A stretch of DNA of 64,000 nucleotides from Silurus meridionalis. Lineage: Eukaryota; Chordata; Actinopteri; Siluriformes; Siluridae. The stretch spans positions 6,992,889 to 7,056,888 of the forward strand of contig NC_060896.1 of assembly GCF_014805685.1 (NCBI RefSeq), read 5' to 3'. The notes under the pieces were generated by a model. That model was not told the DNA's origin. It worked only from the letters and a program-made list of their open reading frames with translations, and ran no database searches. A program made the position numbers and the translations under genes. Below are positions 19,837-31,625 of this stretch, piece after piece; position 1 is the first letter of the stretch, and each line of letters starts with the position of its first letter.

Positions 19837-21234
19837 TATACATATATAATCAGCACAACTGTTTCCACCATTGATAATAAATTAGAATATTAGAATTAAT
19901 TCTAAAGGTTTGTGTGAAATAGAGGGGCGGGGGGTAGAATTCAGGCAAGGGGTTTACAATCAGCTTGCCTAATTAATACCTCCCTAAATAATACAGCTGT
20001 CCACGTTATTAGATTAAATGTAGTATTTTACACATACATTATTAATTGTGTGGGTGTATCACAGCAAGGTGGGGGGTCTGGTTATGTCCATGTTAATAAA
20101 ATGAAATTAACTATTTAAACTTGTGTATCCGAGTAATTTTAGTGAGTCTAGGTATTCACGCAAAATAAATACGCGGTTAGAATTCACGTGTAGGTGTTTT
20201 TAAAAGCAAATAATTACATTCCTGAGTTTATTCTGCCATCTACAGGAAGCTGTATACGTTTTCTCCAAATTTATTTTTTGGCGTTAGGATCAGGAAAACA
20301 TTTGACCCAACCTTCCGTGTTTTTAGTGCCATCTACAGGAAATACGACGGTACTGTCCGCGTGCACGCGAAGGGGGGGTTGATTTCAGACCGGAGGTCTA
20401 AATTAGGCACAACACCTGTTGTGTCAGTAAACATCTACTCAGAATCCCATTGGTTTTGAAACGCTCCGTTTTCAGAATCAATTTTTCTCTTCACCACTGT
20501 GGGGCGCTGTTTCACAATAACTTAACAATAGGGTTAAATACATCAACAGAAGCTCGACTTGATTGACGCTGGAATGTTCCCATGTAGTCTAGCGTTCGGT
20601 AAGGCAGCTGAAGCGCTGCATTATGGGATCTGTAGTTTGTGTTATCAGCGCTTCATATCGCTGGGTTATTAATAACAATAATAATAGATCTATATAAAAT
20701 CATCTCGCTTGATATAATTGTACGTCGGGCCGGATTTGGCCCGCGGGCCTGAGTTTGACACCCCTGGCATATGAGCAAAGAAATCTGATTGTTATGATTT
20801 GTTGTTATTTTAATGTTTACTTAAAAGCACAATTATTTTTTTTTTTCAGGGGGTTTATTTGCAGCATGTTCATATTTCTTATTTGTAATTTTGACAGGAG
20901 ATATTTTTATGGAGAGCAAAATATTTTAAATTATTTAAAGTTTAAGTTTATTTATTCTGGAATAATATTCCAGTTTTTTTTTTTATTCATATTTATGTTT
21001 AAAAAAACATTGTTTTAATGTGTTAAATAAATGTTTATTCTGTTCAGCCTGCGACCTTGCTTTGAGTTTTGGCCCAATGTGCAATTGAGTTAAACATAGA
21101 TAAATATCATTAATTATTAATAATAACATAATTAAAGGTAAATTGAGCAAGTTTGTTATTTCAAACTGGTAGTACTTCACGTTAATCGGAACCCAAGAAG
21201 TAGCTCTCAGTGTCAAAAAGGTTGATGACCCCTG
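16922..21234. mobile_element. Composite hAT-like insertion with long inverted arms
   Basis: The ends AGGGGTCACCAAC (16922) and GTTGATGACCCCT (about 21221-21233) are inverted. Inside, copies of CAGGGGTGTCAAACTC begin near 17079, 17593 and 17660, and the inverted form GAGTTTGACACCCCTG is at 20752-20767. Long inverted arms: 17110-17430 pairs with 20400-20720, 18270-18780 with 19920-20405, and 17605-17900 with 20860-21160. The corresponding position in duplicate copy B (33.58-33.89 kb) lacks this material. No transposase domain is recognised. Confidence 0.65.
18781..19920. other. Spacer between the inverted arms
   Basis: About 1.1 kb, with poly(A) runs and (TA)n at 19781-19850. An open frame on the minus strand (19402-18953, 149 codons) has no recognised domain, and I do not support it as a gene. 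Confidence 0.5.
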
Positions 21235-21580
21235 CTGTAGATTATGTATCTCTTGTAACAGTGAAGTAAAATGTTTGTTAGAATACTGTTAGACATGTGA
21301 CAATCCAGTGCCGTGTACTGATATCAAGGCTGATACAAATGCAGGATTTGCTGTTAAATCAGATTAATATTTGTCTGATCCACAGACTATTTTATGATTT
21401 TCTGCTTGAACACAGGATACAGCTTGTCACATGAACCCACCATTATACCTCCGATGTTACACATTACAGAGGCTTGCAGAGTCGACACAGTCACCAATAT
21501 GATGTCGGAATCCAATTAGTATGAGGTGTTTGCCAATCCCCAGGGCTCTGATATCAATATCATTGCAAATGGAAAAATTT
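21234..21580. repeat. Segmental duplication, copy A, middle part
   Basis: From CTGTAGATTATG through GGAAAAATTTGGATC this matches 33889-34250 with few differences. Confidence 0.88.
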
Positions 21581-21939
21581 GGATCAGTACATATGCTTAC
21601 ATAAATATCACATGCTGTACATATGCTACATATTTATCTGCACTATTTCATTTGCTACTTTTTGCACTTCTGGTAGATGCCAAACTGCATTTCGTTGCTG
21701 TGTACCTGTACTATGCAATGACGATCGATCGATCGATCGATCTATCTATCTAGATGTGAGGTCCAGTTAACAGCTAAAACAGGTAGAAGTAATAACTACT
21801 TTTTACTTAAGTACATGTCAGAGCCAAGACTTCTTTACTTTCACTTGAGTAAAAAAGTATAACTTTTTTGTTTTACTTAAGTAAAGGATGTGTGTACTTT
21901 TGCCACCTCTCACTAATACTCTAACGCATTACATTTTAA

Positions 21940-22310
21940 ATGGAGGAGGTGGAGCTGGAGGTAGCAGAGTTGAAGATGTTGAGGTTTTTTCGTTGGGAGT
22001 GACGACGATGGACAGGATTAGAAACGAGTTTATTAGAGGGACAGCACATGTAGGACATTAAAGGGACAAGGTGAGGGAGGTGTGTTTGAGATGGTTTGGA
22101 CATGTGCAGAGGAGGGACATGGGGTATATCAGTAGGAGAATGCTGAGGATGGAGCCACCAGGAAGGAGGAAAAGAGTAAGGCCAAGGAGAAGGTTTATGG
22201 ATGTGGTGAGGGAAGACATGCAGGTAGTTGGGTTGAAAGAGGCAGATGTAGAGGACAGGGGCGTATAGAGACGGATGATCCGCTGTGGTGACCCCTAATG
22301 GGTCACTGTG
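21940..22310 (+). mobile_element. RTE-type LINE 3' fragment
   Basis: Plus-strand reading gives LRWFGHVQRRDMGYISRRML and RRRFMDVVREDMQVVGLKEA, then the 3' end GATCCGCTGTGGTGACCCC. Upstream AGCAGAGTTGAAGATG also occurs in the LINE copies at 30.86 and 32.80 kb. Confidence 0.82.
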
Positions 22311-22339
22311 GGCGTGTTTCTGTTTATTCAGGTCTGTGC

Positions 22340-22520
22340 GGCAGTAATGGTGAGTCGAGGCAAGAGCAAGACGAGTTTCTCAAAGTGGAAATATGCTCAT
22401 TATTTCACTTTAGTTGCGCATAAAGACAAAAACTTTTTGGTCAAATGTTTTTCTGGTTCGAAGCTCGTATCTACTGCGATAAACAGCAACTCCAATCTGT
22501 CGAAGCTCCTAAGCACCTTC
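22340..22520 (+). pseudogene. BED-zinc-finger-like hAT transposase remnant
   Basis: The translation has SKTSFSKWKYAHYFTLVAHK, FLVKCFSGSK and NSNSNLSKLLSTF, the pattern of a hAT transposase N-terminus (aromatic start, Cys, then SNL..HL). One expected Cys and the His are not evident, and the frame ends soon after. Call is by pattern only. Confidence 0.45.
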
Positions 22521-24041
22521 TGTTGTTTCAAATAAATAAGCACACATTTGTTATTAAAAATATTTGTTTGTTAAAAATAAAGGTTAGTTTAGTAGCCACA
22601 GTGGCATTTCTGTTATCTCTTAGCATTATAAAAAAATAAAAACGTTGTATTGCGAGGAAAAATGCTGTTTTTTTTGTTTGTTCGTTTGTTTTTACTTTTT
22701 TATGGAATAAACAACAGCAGATTTTGCACTTTGAATACACACAGCTTACTTTACATAAGTTGGTGACATGCAACTCTTAATTTGTGGTTAGCTTGAAAAT
22801 TGCTCATAGATTTCATTTGTAAACAGCTTTTATACTTTTAATGTTGTTTTTTTTACTACATATCATTTTATGGTCATCAATAATAGCAGTTTTTTGGTGA
22901 TGAGTTTCTCCAAATTGATTCTGAATAATTCAGATTGCTTTCATTTATTTATTTCAAAATGTTTTGTGTTATGTTGTACATTGTTGATAGTTTTCATACC
23001 TGAGCTGTGAAAGGAACATTTGTAAGGACTCAACACAACAGCTTTTAAGAAGCAGAAGCCACTTTAGTTTTTTGTTCTGAATATATTATTCAGCTTGTTT
23101 TGTTATTTATTTCAGTGCTGGTCTGACTTAAATAAAATAGTGTTTAAAAATGACTTTGTGTTTAAGTCAGTTTTGTGTTTGTAGACCATAACGCATAAAA
23201 GGGCATTAATGGGAACATTAAAGAACGTTCTTTAAAAAATTAACTAAAAAGTTACTTTAAACAGTAATGCATTACTTTTTGGTGTAAGTAATCAACAAAG
23301 TAATTGAATGAAGTAACTAGTAAGTGTAACTAGTTACCATTTCTTAGTAAACACTGGTAAAAAATACATTATACATTATACCTCCAACCAAATGATCCAT
23401 GACCCGCCATCCACATACAATTATACCCACACAGGATATATTTTTGTATTGAAACATAAAAATATAATAATCGATGTCCTGCATGTATGGACGCCAGAGA
23501 GTTTGGGAGGTTTTGGTTGTTTAATAAGCAAGTTCTTCCTGTCCTTGTAGAAAATCGCATATTTTCTTTTGTCTATATCTATCAAGCCCTTGCATTAGGA
23601 ACAAAATGACCTTGAGGACTTTGATAGTTCTTTAAACATCACTGGAACATGGTGCAGTCCAAACTGCATGAACTCCATGAGAAAAAGTCATCTTAAGCAT
23701 TTTGCACATCGACCTGACAATCAGCACCTAGAGTAAAGAGCAGATAGCATGTAAACATGAAATAAAATACACCACACACCTGCCCAGAACAGTTATTATT
23801 ATTATTACTATTACTATTATTATGTATTATTACACATTTTAAATGACGATATGTTTTTCACACGCAACATCAAATCACAAATAAAAAACCTGTGAAAGTG
23901 CATATCTACATGTTAGGTCCTGGAAATTAACGTGATTTTATCTAATAAATAAAACCGGTCGTAAAATACATACTATATTTGTATATTTTATATGTGTGGA
24001 AAAAAAATAAAAGAATCATGTAAAAAGAAAATCTATATATC
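22521..24041. other. Intergenic, repeat-derived
   Basis: AT-rich. 23220-23345 has GTTACTTT/AGTAACTAG-type motifs typical of fish hAT ends. 23362-23780 is duplication copy A matching 34382-34800. No gene is seen. Confidence 0.55.
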
Positions 24042-24586
24042 TACCGTAATTTCCGGACTATAAAGCGCACCCATATATAAGCCGAAACTGAATTTTACAA
24101 ATATTTTTATTTTTAACATAAAAAAGCCGTACCTGTTTATAAGCCATCTACACTAATTAACTTTACACAGGCTTTAACGAAAGACACGTTACACACGGTT
24201 TAACAGTTAAAATATGTTGCGCTTCCTTTAGGAGCATAGCGGTATTCTGGGAATAGACTGCCACTGCATTTTGCCGGTATTACTGCGTGTGTATAAGACT
24301 GAGGAATATGTCCTTATTATTTTCTGATGCTCATTTCTAAGTTTCTTTGACTAACCCACAAATAAAAAACGTTTTTTCTCCCGATGTCGTGCAGCTCAGA
24401 ACACAGGTGAGGTGCGTTTTTTCGTTTTAGTTCGGAAATTTCATTGGTCTAATGTTATGGGGTTCAGTTTTTTGGCTTTAAGTTTGTGAACCCAGGAAAA
24501 ATCCATATATTAGCCGCTTCGTTGTTTAAGCTGCGGGGTTCAAAACGTGGGAAAAAGTAGCGGCTTATGGTCCGAAAAATACGGTA
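24042..24586. mobile_element. Short non-autonomous DNA transposon (MITE-like)
   Basis: Inverted ends TACCGTAATTTCCGGACTAT (left) and CGGCTTATGGTCCGAAAAATACGGTA (right) enclose 545 bp with no coding capacity. The superfamily is not determinable from the flanks. Confidence 0.7.
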
Positions 24587-25077
24587 TATAAAATCAATAA
24601 ATTGAGATCACATAAATTGTAATTATAATTAAGCTTCTGATATAAATATCAGCTGTGAAAATACACAAATCATTAAAAAAAAGTCAAGTCAAAAACAAAC
24701 ATGAAAATATAATGACTCACATGAAAAAATAAAGTGTATTATATTTGGAAAGTGAAAAAACAAAGACTTGTGAAATAAATCGCCTTAAAAAACATGTACC
24801 ATGTGTAAAATGTCTCATAAAACATAACGTCTGAAACTATGAAAAACCATATGTGTAAAATTCACACGTGGAGTTCATGTGATTAAATGAAAGTTTAATA
24901 AAGATATTTATCCTTGATAAAGTAACTAAAGTACTGTAACTATCATGTTAAATGTATAACGTAAGTCGTCACTGAATAGATTAATAATATCTGATGTATA
25001 AAAACCAGAAAAAAAACCCATGTTATTTACAATACAATTAAACCAAAATGTTTTTTCCAATGTTGTGATCAGGAATA

Positions 25078-25406
25078 AATGTTTGTGGGATTAAAAATGT
25101 CCAAGTTTCCACCTCCACCACATTAGTCTTCTCCACTATATTTGTGTGCACAGTCTCTGTATGAAGTTTCTTTTTCTGTACCTGTTTTATATGTGCATGT
25201 CCTGTTAGTCTCCTCACTGTCTGCAGTCGTCTCCGCTGTTGAACCACACACAATTCATGTATTGCAGTTACTAACAAAAAGGTCATCAGCAATCAGAGGA
25301 AATAAAGTGGACATTCACTGACCTCTTTTTAAGCGCCTTCGAGCCAGCTGGATTTGGTTGTTAGGAATCTGGACCCAGTCTCGTGGACCAGGAAGTTTCT
25401 CGATTC
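25078..25406 (-). pseudogene. Duplicated remnant of the last two bend7 exons
   Basis: Minus-strand 25406-25323 reads IEKLPGPRDWVQI then QLARRRLKR with a GTCAGT donor. The terminal-exon copy begins after an ACAG acceptor near 25236 and reads AETTADSEETNRTCTYKT. Both correspond to the intact exons at 35363-35250 and 35162-35095. The 5' half of the first exon (VFTEKYC part) is replaced by unrelated sequence after 25406, so it has no acceptor and cannot work as this exon. It lies inside segmental duplication copy A. Confidence 0.85.
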
Positions 25407-25424
25407 AGAGAAACTGGTAAAGGT

Positions 25425-25640
25425 ACACTGATTAATATTTGTGTTGTATTTTGTGTTACAAATAAATTTGGGAGCTGCTTTAATAACATGGAGGTTCTAG
25501 TGAGGGCAAAGGGGAGGAAGCCGCCAACTGTTGGCCAGTTGGGAACAACTAATCATTAATTATCATTTACATTACAAACTCCAGGACCAAATGAGTTAAT
25601 GGATGTATCAATATTTTGCATGTTTTATTAAATCTGCTGG
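25425..25640. repeat. Segmental duplication, copy A, right end
   Basis: From GGTACACTGATTAATATT through TGGATGTATCAATATTTTG this matches 35435-35640; similarity fades after about 25640. Confidence 0.85.
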
Positions 25641-26700
25641 ACTAATGTGGATAAATGCCTTTGGTCACTGTGTAATCTGGAGGGCGGGGCTTAGTGTATA
25701 AGGGATTGGATGGGAGGTGGAGTCAAAAAGAGCACAATTCTTTTCAGTGGTTTTATATTTTGTTTTTAACAATTTTTAACCAGGTTGAATAACAATTGTT
25801 TTAATATCTCTCTTGTACAAGATTGTATATTTTCTGCAATAAAGTATTAAATAAAATTTTATAAAATTCCAGATAAATTGATTATAAGCAATTTAGCTAC
25901 TGATGGAATTTTGTTCAACTATGCACATCATTAGGCAAGTCGAGGTTTATTTTACTCATTTGCATTCCTGTAATATTTATTGTACTGAAGAAAAAAAATA
26001 ATAAAAATAAAACTTTTGAATCTGATTGGTCAAAAGCTGTTAATTAGTTTTCTCCAAGAATATTACAGCATTATAGCATTACAGTATCATTTCTGTAGTA
26101 ATAAATGGTTTAGAGTATGTAAGAAAAAATAATGAGGACAACGAAGATCGTAATGAAGAAGTTTATAACAGCGTAGCAGTGACAAAATACATAAAGCACT
26201 TTGGGTTCATCAGAGTCAGAAAGAACCCAGAGCAAACTCTGCCCAGATATTTTATATTGTTCTTCCCTTTAAAGTATAGACCGGAGTTTTCCTTTAAATG
26301 TAAATTAAATGTAGGACATGCATAAGGGAACAGCTGGCTGGGTGATCGAGACGGAGGTCACTGTTGTTTACACCTTTGCTGGTGCCGGCCCCCCAGCGGG
26401 TCAGGATAGGTTATTGTTTAAATGATAATCATGGTCTCAGGCATCTTTTGGTTAAAGATGGTCCTTGATGGCTTGCTGTCTCTCCCAGACTGATTCAATT
26501 GAGACTATGATTAGGATTGATTCAACTGAAATTCTATGTCAAACTACATAACTACTTTTTATCAATTTTAAGCCATTTTGCAGATGAGCTGAATTTGATA
26601 TATAGTGTGGGGTGGAATCAGGTTCGAGGCAGTCTGTAATTCTTACAAGTATGAAATGCAATTTGGTAATAAACACAGTACTAGTTGGTACATTGATGTG
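25641..26700. other. Intergenic, nothing recognised
   Basis: AT-rich unique-looking sequence between duplication copy A and the next duplicated block. No coding similarity or element ends are seen. Confidence 0.6.
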
Positions 26701-26706
26701 GTATCA

Positions 26707-26772
<66 letters not shown>
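26707..26772 (+). repeat. (ATCT)n microsatellite
   Basis: About 16 perfect tetranucleotide units. Confidence 0.97.
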
Positions 26773-26859
26773 ATTCATATTTTTATATGTAATTATTTAT
26801 ATTAATTCAGTAATAATTTTAACAAATATGAAAAAGAATAAGCCCATTTTATCCAACTC

Positions 26860-27990
26860 TAATGGTTCTCAACTTTTTTTTTTTTTACAGTATATTTAGA
26901 TACGTTGCCATTAATAGCTGAAAATATAGATATAATTTAAAGATTGCAATAGATAACATCTAAATACAGCTGGAAAAGGAAGAGTTTATATATACAGTAC
27001 AGACCAAAAGTTTGGACACACCTTCTCATTCAAAGAGTTTTCTTTATTTTCATGACTATGAAAATTGTAGAGTCACACTGAAGGCATCAAGGGCTATTTG
27101 ACCAAGAAGGAGAGTGATGGGGTGCTGCGCCAGATGACCTGGCCTCCACAGTCACCGGACCTGAACCCAATCGAGATGGTTTAGGGGTGAGCTGGACCGC
27201 AGAGTGAAGGCAAAAGGGCCAACAAGTGCCAAGCATCTCTCGGGGAACTCCTTCAAGACTGTTGGAAGACCATTTCAGGTGACTACCTCTTGAAGCTCAT
27301 CAAGAGAATGCCAAGAGTGTGCAAAGCAGTAATCAAAGCAAAAGGTGGCTACTTTGAAGAACCTAGAATATGACATTTTTCAGTTGTTTCACACTTTTTT
27401 GTTATGTATATAATTCCACATGTGTTAATTCATAGTTTTGATGCCTTCAGTGTGAATCTACAATTTTCATAGTCATGAAAATAAAGAAAACTCTTTGAAT
27501 GAGAAGGTGTGTCCAAACTTTTGGTCTGTACTGTATATATTTGTTAAGATGTATGTGCATAGATGCACCATCTTGGCAACATCTATTATCTAATCTTCAA
27601 CCTTGATCAGAAGATGGGTAGACAAAACACACAACAGTTTGTGCTATATAAATATAATTAGATTGATCAACATTTTTATTGAGGTGATTTTTTACATTAT
27701 TTTTTTAATAGTAGGCTGATAATTCCTTCGGGTGATATATTTTGTGCTTTTAGTTTAAATAATTATTTGATTCATTGATTTGTTGGTTGGTTAGTTATTT
27801 GGTTGATTAAATCATTAATTTATTCGCTCATTCATACTCCAAATTTTCTATCTCACCCTCGGTTTAAGTGATGAAAAACAAAACAAAAGCAAACAGTGCA
27901 CTACATTATTGAATCTAGTCGGCGCGCTCCCAGATCCTCGTGCCCGCGCATTTAAAATCCATCCTGTAGGACACACACACACACACACAC
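26860..27990. repeat. Duplicated block related to 41440-41910
   Basis: 26860-26992 and 27530-27960 match 41440-41575 and 41625-41905. Shared markers are GGTTCTCAACTTTTTTTTT, TGAAAATATAGATATAATTT, AGATGTATGTGCATAGAT and CTCGTGCCCGCGCA. The copy here carries a Tc1 insertion that the other lacks. Confidence 0.85.
26993..27537 (+). mobile_element. Internally deleted Tc1-like element
   Basis: Perfect-looking long inverted ends (ACAGTACAGACCAAAAGTTT and its complement at 27516-27535), flanked by TA. The inside keeps only the 3' part of a transposase: LRQMTWPPQSPDLNPIEMV, a stop, then decayed C-terminus (KRMPRVCKAVIKAKGGYFEE). The N-terminal and first catalytic parts are deleted, so it is non-autonomous. 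Confidence 0.9.
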
Positions 27991-28007
27991 ACACTTTGAG
28001 GGGTTAT

Positions 28008-28044
28008 TTGTACATTTCCCCTTTAATTGTGCAGCTACTTACCG

Positions 28045-28089
<45 letters not shown>

Positions 28090-28419
28090 AAGGCGACTCG
28101 TGGCGTGTTCCGCTGTTGACCGGGTAACTTTCACGACACGCTCGGCAAGGTTTAGCCGCGAGGACGAGAAATATACTCTTCGAAGCCCGGGTTCAGGGGC
28201 ACACGAGTCGAGCCGGAGAGGGATAACGGTAAACAATCCGGAGCACAAAGGGTCCTAATATGGCGCTTTGGCGCCGTGACGTCCCCTTTAAGGGCGTCTG
28301 AAGTGTGGCGACGGAAAGTAAAAAAAACGCCATGTACCTTTAATTGGGTCTTTTGTCCATTATTCATTAGGTTCAGGCAGAGGTTGAGTGAACAATCATG
28401 ACAACAATAATTAAATTTT

Positions 28420-28487
<68 letters not shown>

Positions 28488-28960
28488 TCCAGTAATATTG
28501 TATAAAAAAATCCCAGAGATCACTCTTATGGTTTATACATATATAATTAGGAACATAATTAATTGCTATACATAAGAATTATTAATTTGCCAATTATATT
28601 TTTATTTTACATAAAAAAAAGATTTTACATAGATGTAACATGACAAAGAGAGCTTGGTTTATTATTTTGCTTATTATAAATACGTAGTTTGTAATGCTTA
28701 TTCTGGGAGACGTATTCTTCAACAATTGAATATAATTAAAGAATCGTCTCCCAGAATAAGCATTACAAACTACATATTTATAATAAGCAAAATAATAAAC
28801 CAAGCTCTCTTTGTCATGTTACATCTATTAGTGATATTAATATTGTAATGTTCTATATTTGTGTCATATACGATTTCTGGATCGTTCGACACTGATGGTT
28901 GAAAGATCTGCACTTCCCAAACCCTCCCCGTTGCTCTGATAGACAATCTCATCTGGATGG
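28008..28960. repeat. Segmental duplication, copy B, left part
   Basis: 28008-28505 matches 13816-14345, including the CRE-like GTGACGTC and the GGCGCTTTGGCGCC motif. 28735-28960 matches 14505-14612 and 14915-15130. A TAAA-unit tract (28047-28090) and an expanded (TA)n (28424-28484) distinguish this copy. Confidence 0.88.
28628..28831. repeat. Near-perfect palindrome of about 200 bp
   Basis: 28628-28722 (from GTAACATGACAAAGAGAGC) is the reverse complement of 28742-28831 with few changes, around a 19-base centre. Copy A has only one orientation, so the palindrome arose in copy B. Confidence 0.88.
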
Positions 28961-28995
28961 ATTGGGTCTTTTGATTATTTTTCTATACCTTACAC

Positions 28996-28998
<3 letters not shown>

Positions 28999-29058
<60 letters not shown>
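28999..29058. repeat. (CA)n microsatellite
   Basis: About 30 CA units. Confidence 0.95.
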
Positions 29059-29059
<1 letters not shown>

Positions 29060-29163
29060 ACCCTGCCAGATAACCCTCCTTGGCCTCCCTGGTTGACTTC
29101 ACAAAGACCCTTAAACAATAAAACAATTCACTCTCGAAACTCTGCCCCAGTACATCTGTGTAT

Positions 29164-29481
<318 letters not shown>

Positions 29482-29689
29482 CCACAAGGAGCATTCTTTA
29501 ATTAATTAAACAATAAATAAAATGTTCCACATTCAATGACATAAACCGATATATTGTATGTATTTTCTCCTCAACAATAGTTACACTTTAAAGGTTTTTT
29601 AATGCAAATCTGCTTTATTGCTGTCTTTTCTTTTAGGGCTTGATGTCAAAGTTGATGTAAAGTTACCTGCTCTTTACTTGAATTCCTTG

Positions 29690-30930
29690 ATGGAGGGAGT
29701 ATTTTGAGAAGCTGATGAATGGTTGGGGAGTGGGTGAAGCAGGAGGTGAATAGGATTAGTAAGGAGGAAGTGATAGCAGCAATTAAGAGTATGAAGAGTG
29801 GAAAGTCAGTTGAACCAGATGACATACCAGTAGAAGCATGAAGATATTTAATAGAGATGGCAGTGGAGTTTTTAACCAGATTGTTTAACAAGATTCTGTA
29901 AGGTGAGAGGATGCGTGAGGAATGGAGAAGGAGTGTGCTGGTACTGTTTTTCAAGAACAAAGGAGATGTGCAGACCTGCAGTAACTACAGGGGAATTAAG
30001 TTGATCAGTCACACCATGAAGTTATGGGAAAGAGTAGTGGAAGCCAGGCTGAGAGAAGAGGTGACTATCTGTGAGCAGCAGAATGGTTTCATTCAGAGGA
30101 AGAGCACCACAGACGCATTATTTGTTTGGGAATGTTGATGGAGAAGTATAGAGAAGGTCAGAAGGAGTTGCATTGTGTGTTTGTGGATTTAGAGAAAGCG
30201 TACGACAGGGTGCCGAGAGAGGAGTTGTGGTATTGTACGAGGAAGTCATGTGTGTCAGAGAATTTTGTGAGGGTGGTGCAGGACATGTATGATGACAGTG
30301 TGACAGCAGTGAAGTGTGCAGTGGGAACGACAGACTGGTTCAAGGTGGCGGTTGGACTGTATCAAAGATCGGCTCTGAGCCCTTTTTTGTTTGCAGCGGT
30401 GATGGACAGGTTGACGGAAGAGGTCAGACAGGAGTCTCCATGGACTATGATGTTTGCAGATGATATTGTGATTAGTGGTGAGAGTAGGGAGCAGGTTGAG
30501 AAGAGCCTGGAGAGGTGGAGGTATGTGCTGAGAGAAAGGGGAACGAAAGTCAGTAGGAGTAAGACAGAGTACATGTGTGTGAATGAGAGGGAGGGCAGTG
30601 GAGTGGTGTGGTTGCAGGGAGAAGAGGTGGAGAAGGTGGAGGAGTTCAGGTACCTGGGGTCAACAGTGCAAAGTAATGGAGAGTGTGTTAGAGAAGTGAA
30701 GAAAAGACTGCAGGCAGGGTGGAGTGGGTGAAGAAGAGTGGCAGGAGTGATTTGTGAAAGGAAAAGTTTTTAGGACTGTGGTAAGATCTGTGATGTTCTA
30801 TGGTTTAGAGACAGTGGCATTGAGTAAAAGACAGGAAGTGGAGCTGGAGGTAGCAGAGCTGAAGATGTGGTTTTCATTGGGAGTGACGAGGATGGCCAGG
30901 ATTAGAAACGAGTTTCTAGAACAGACCAAA
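29690..30930 (+). pseudogene. RTE-type LINE reverse transcriptase, broken (tandem copy 1)
   Basis: A 5'-truncated LINE ORF: KEEVIAAIKSMKSGKSVEPD, a stop at 29839, MREEWRRSVLVLFFKNKGDV, SNYRGIKLISHTMKLWERVV, then a one-base frameshift near 30135. It continues CVFVDLEKAYDRVPREELW, SALSPFLFAAVMD, the catalytic FADD at about 30452, and EYMCVNEREGSG up to a stop near 30731; a further decayed C-terminal stretch follows. FADD and LEKAYDRVP are non-LTR reverse transcriptase motifs. Two stops and a frameshift make it inactive. The endonuclease and 3' end are absent. Confidence 0.88.
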
Positions 30931-31235
30931 TAATTATAACGTTAATTCCATTACTGTCAATTCAGCAAGTTAATTTAAATATTTATGAGTAAATATAATG
31001 GGTTATAATTACTCATAAATATTTCCTTTTGCTTTTATGAGCTAAATTTGCTACATTTTATATATATTATTATATATTGTGGCTGAATGAATGAGCACAA
31101 ATGTCCAACAAGCACACAAAATCTAGTAGAACAACAAAAGGGAAACAAATGTCGAATAGAATACTTAAAAGCACATACTCTTATAGCCAGATGTCCACAA
31201 ACTTTTGTCCATATAGTCAATATTTCTTTAATTCT

Positions 31236-31417
<182 letters not shown>

Positions 31418-31625
31418 CCACAAGGAGCATTCTTTAATTAATTAAACAATAAATAAAATGTTCCACATTCAATGACATAAACCGATATATTGTATGTATT
31501 TTCTCCTCAACAATAGTTACACTTTAAAGGTTTTTTAATGCAAATCTGCTTTATTGCTGTCTTTTCTTTTAGGGCTTGATGTCAAAGTTGATGTAAAGTT
31601 ACCTGCTCTTTACTTGAATTCCTTG

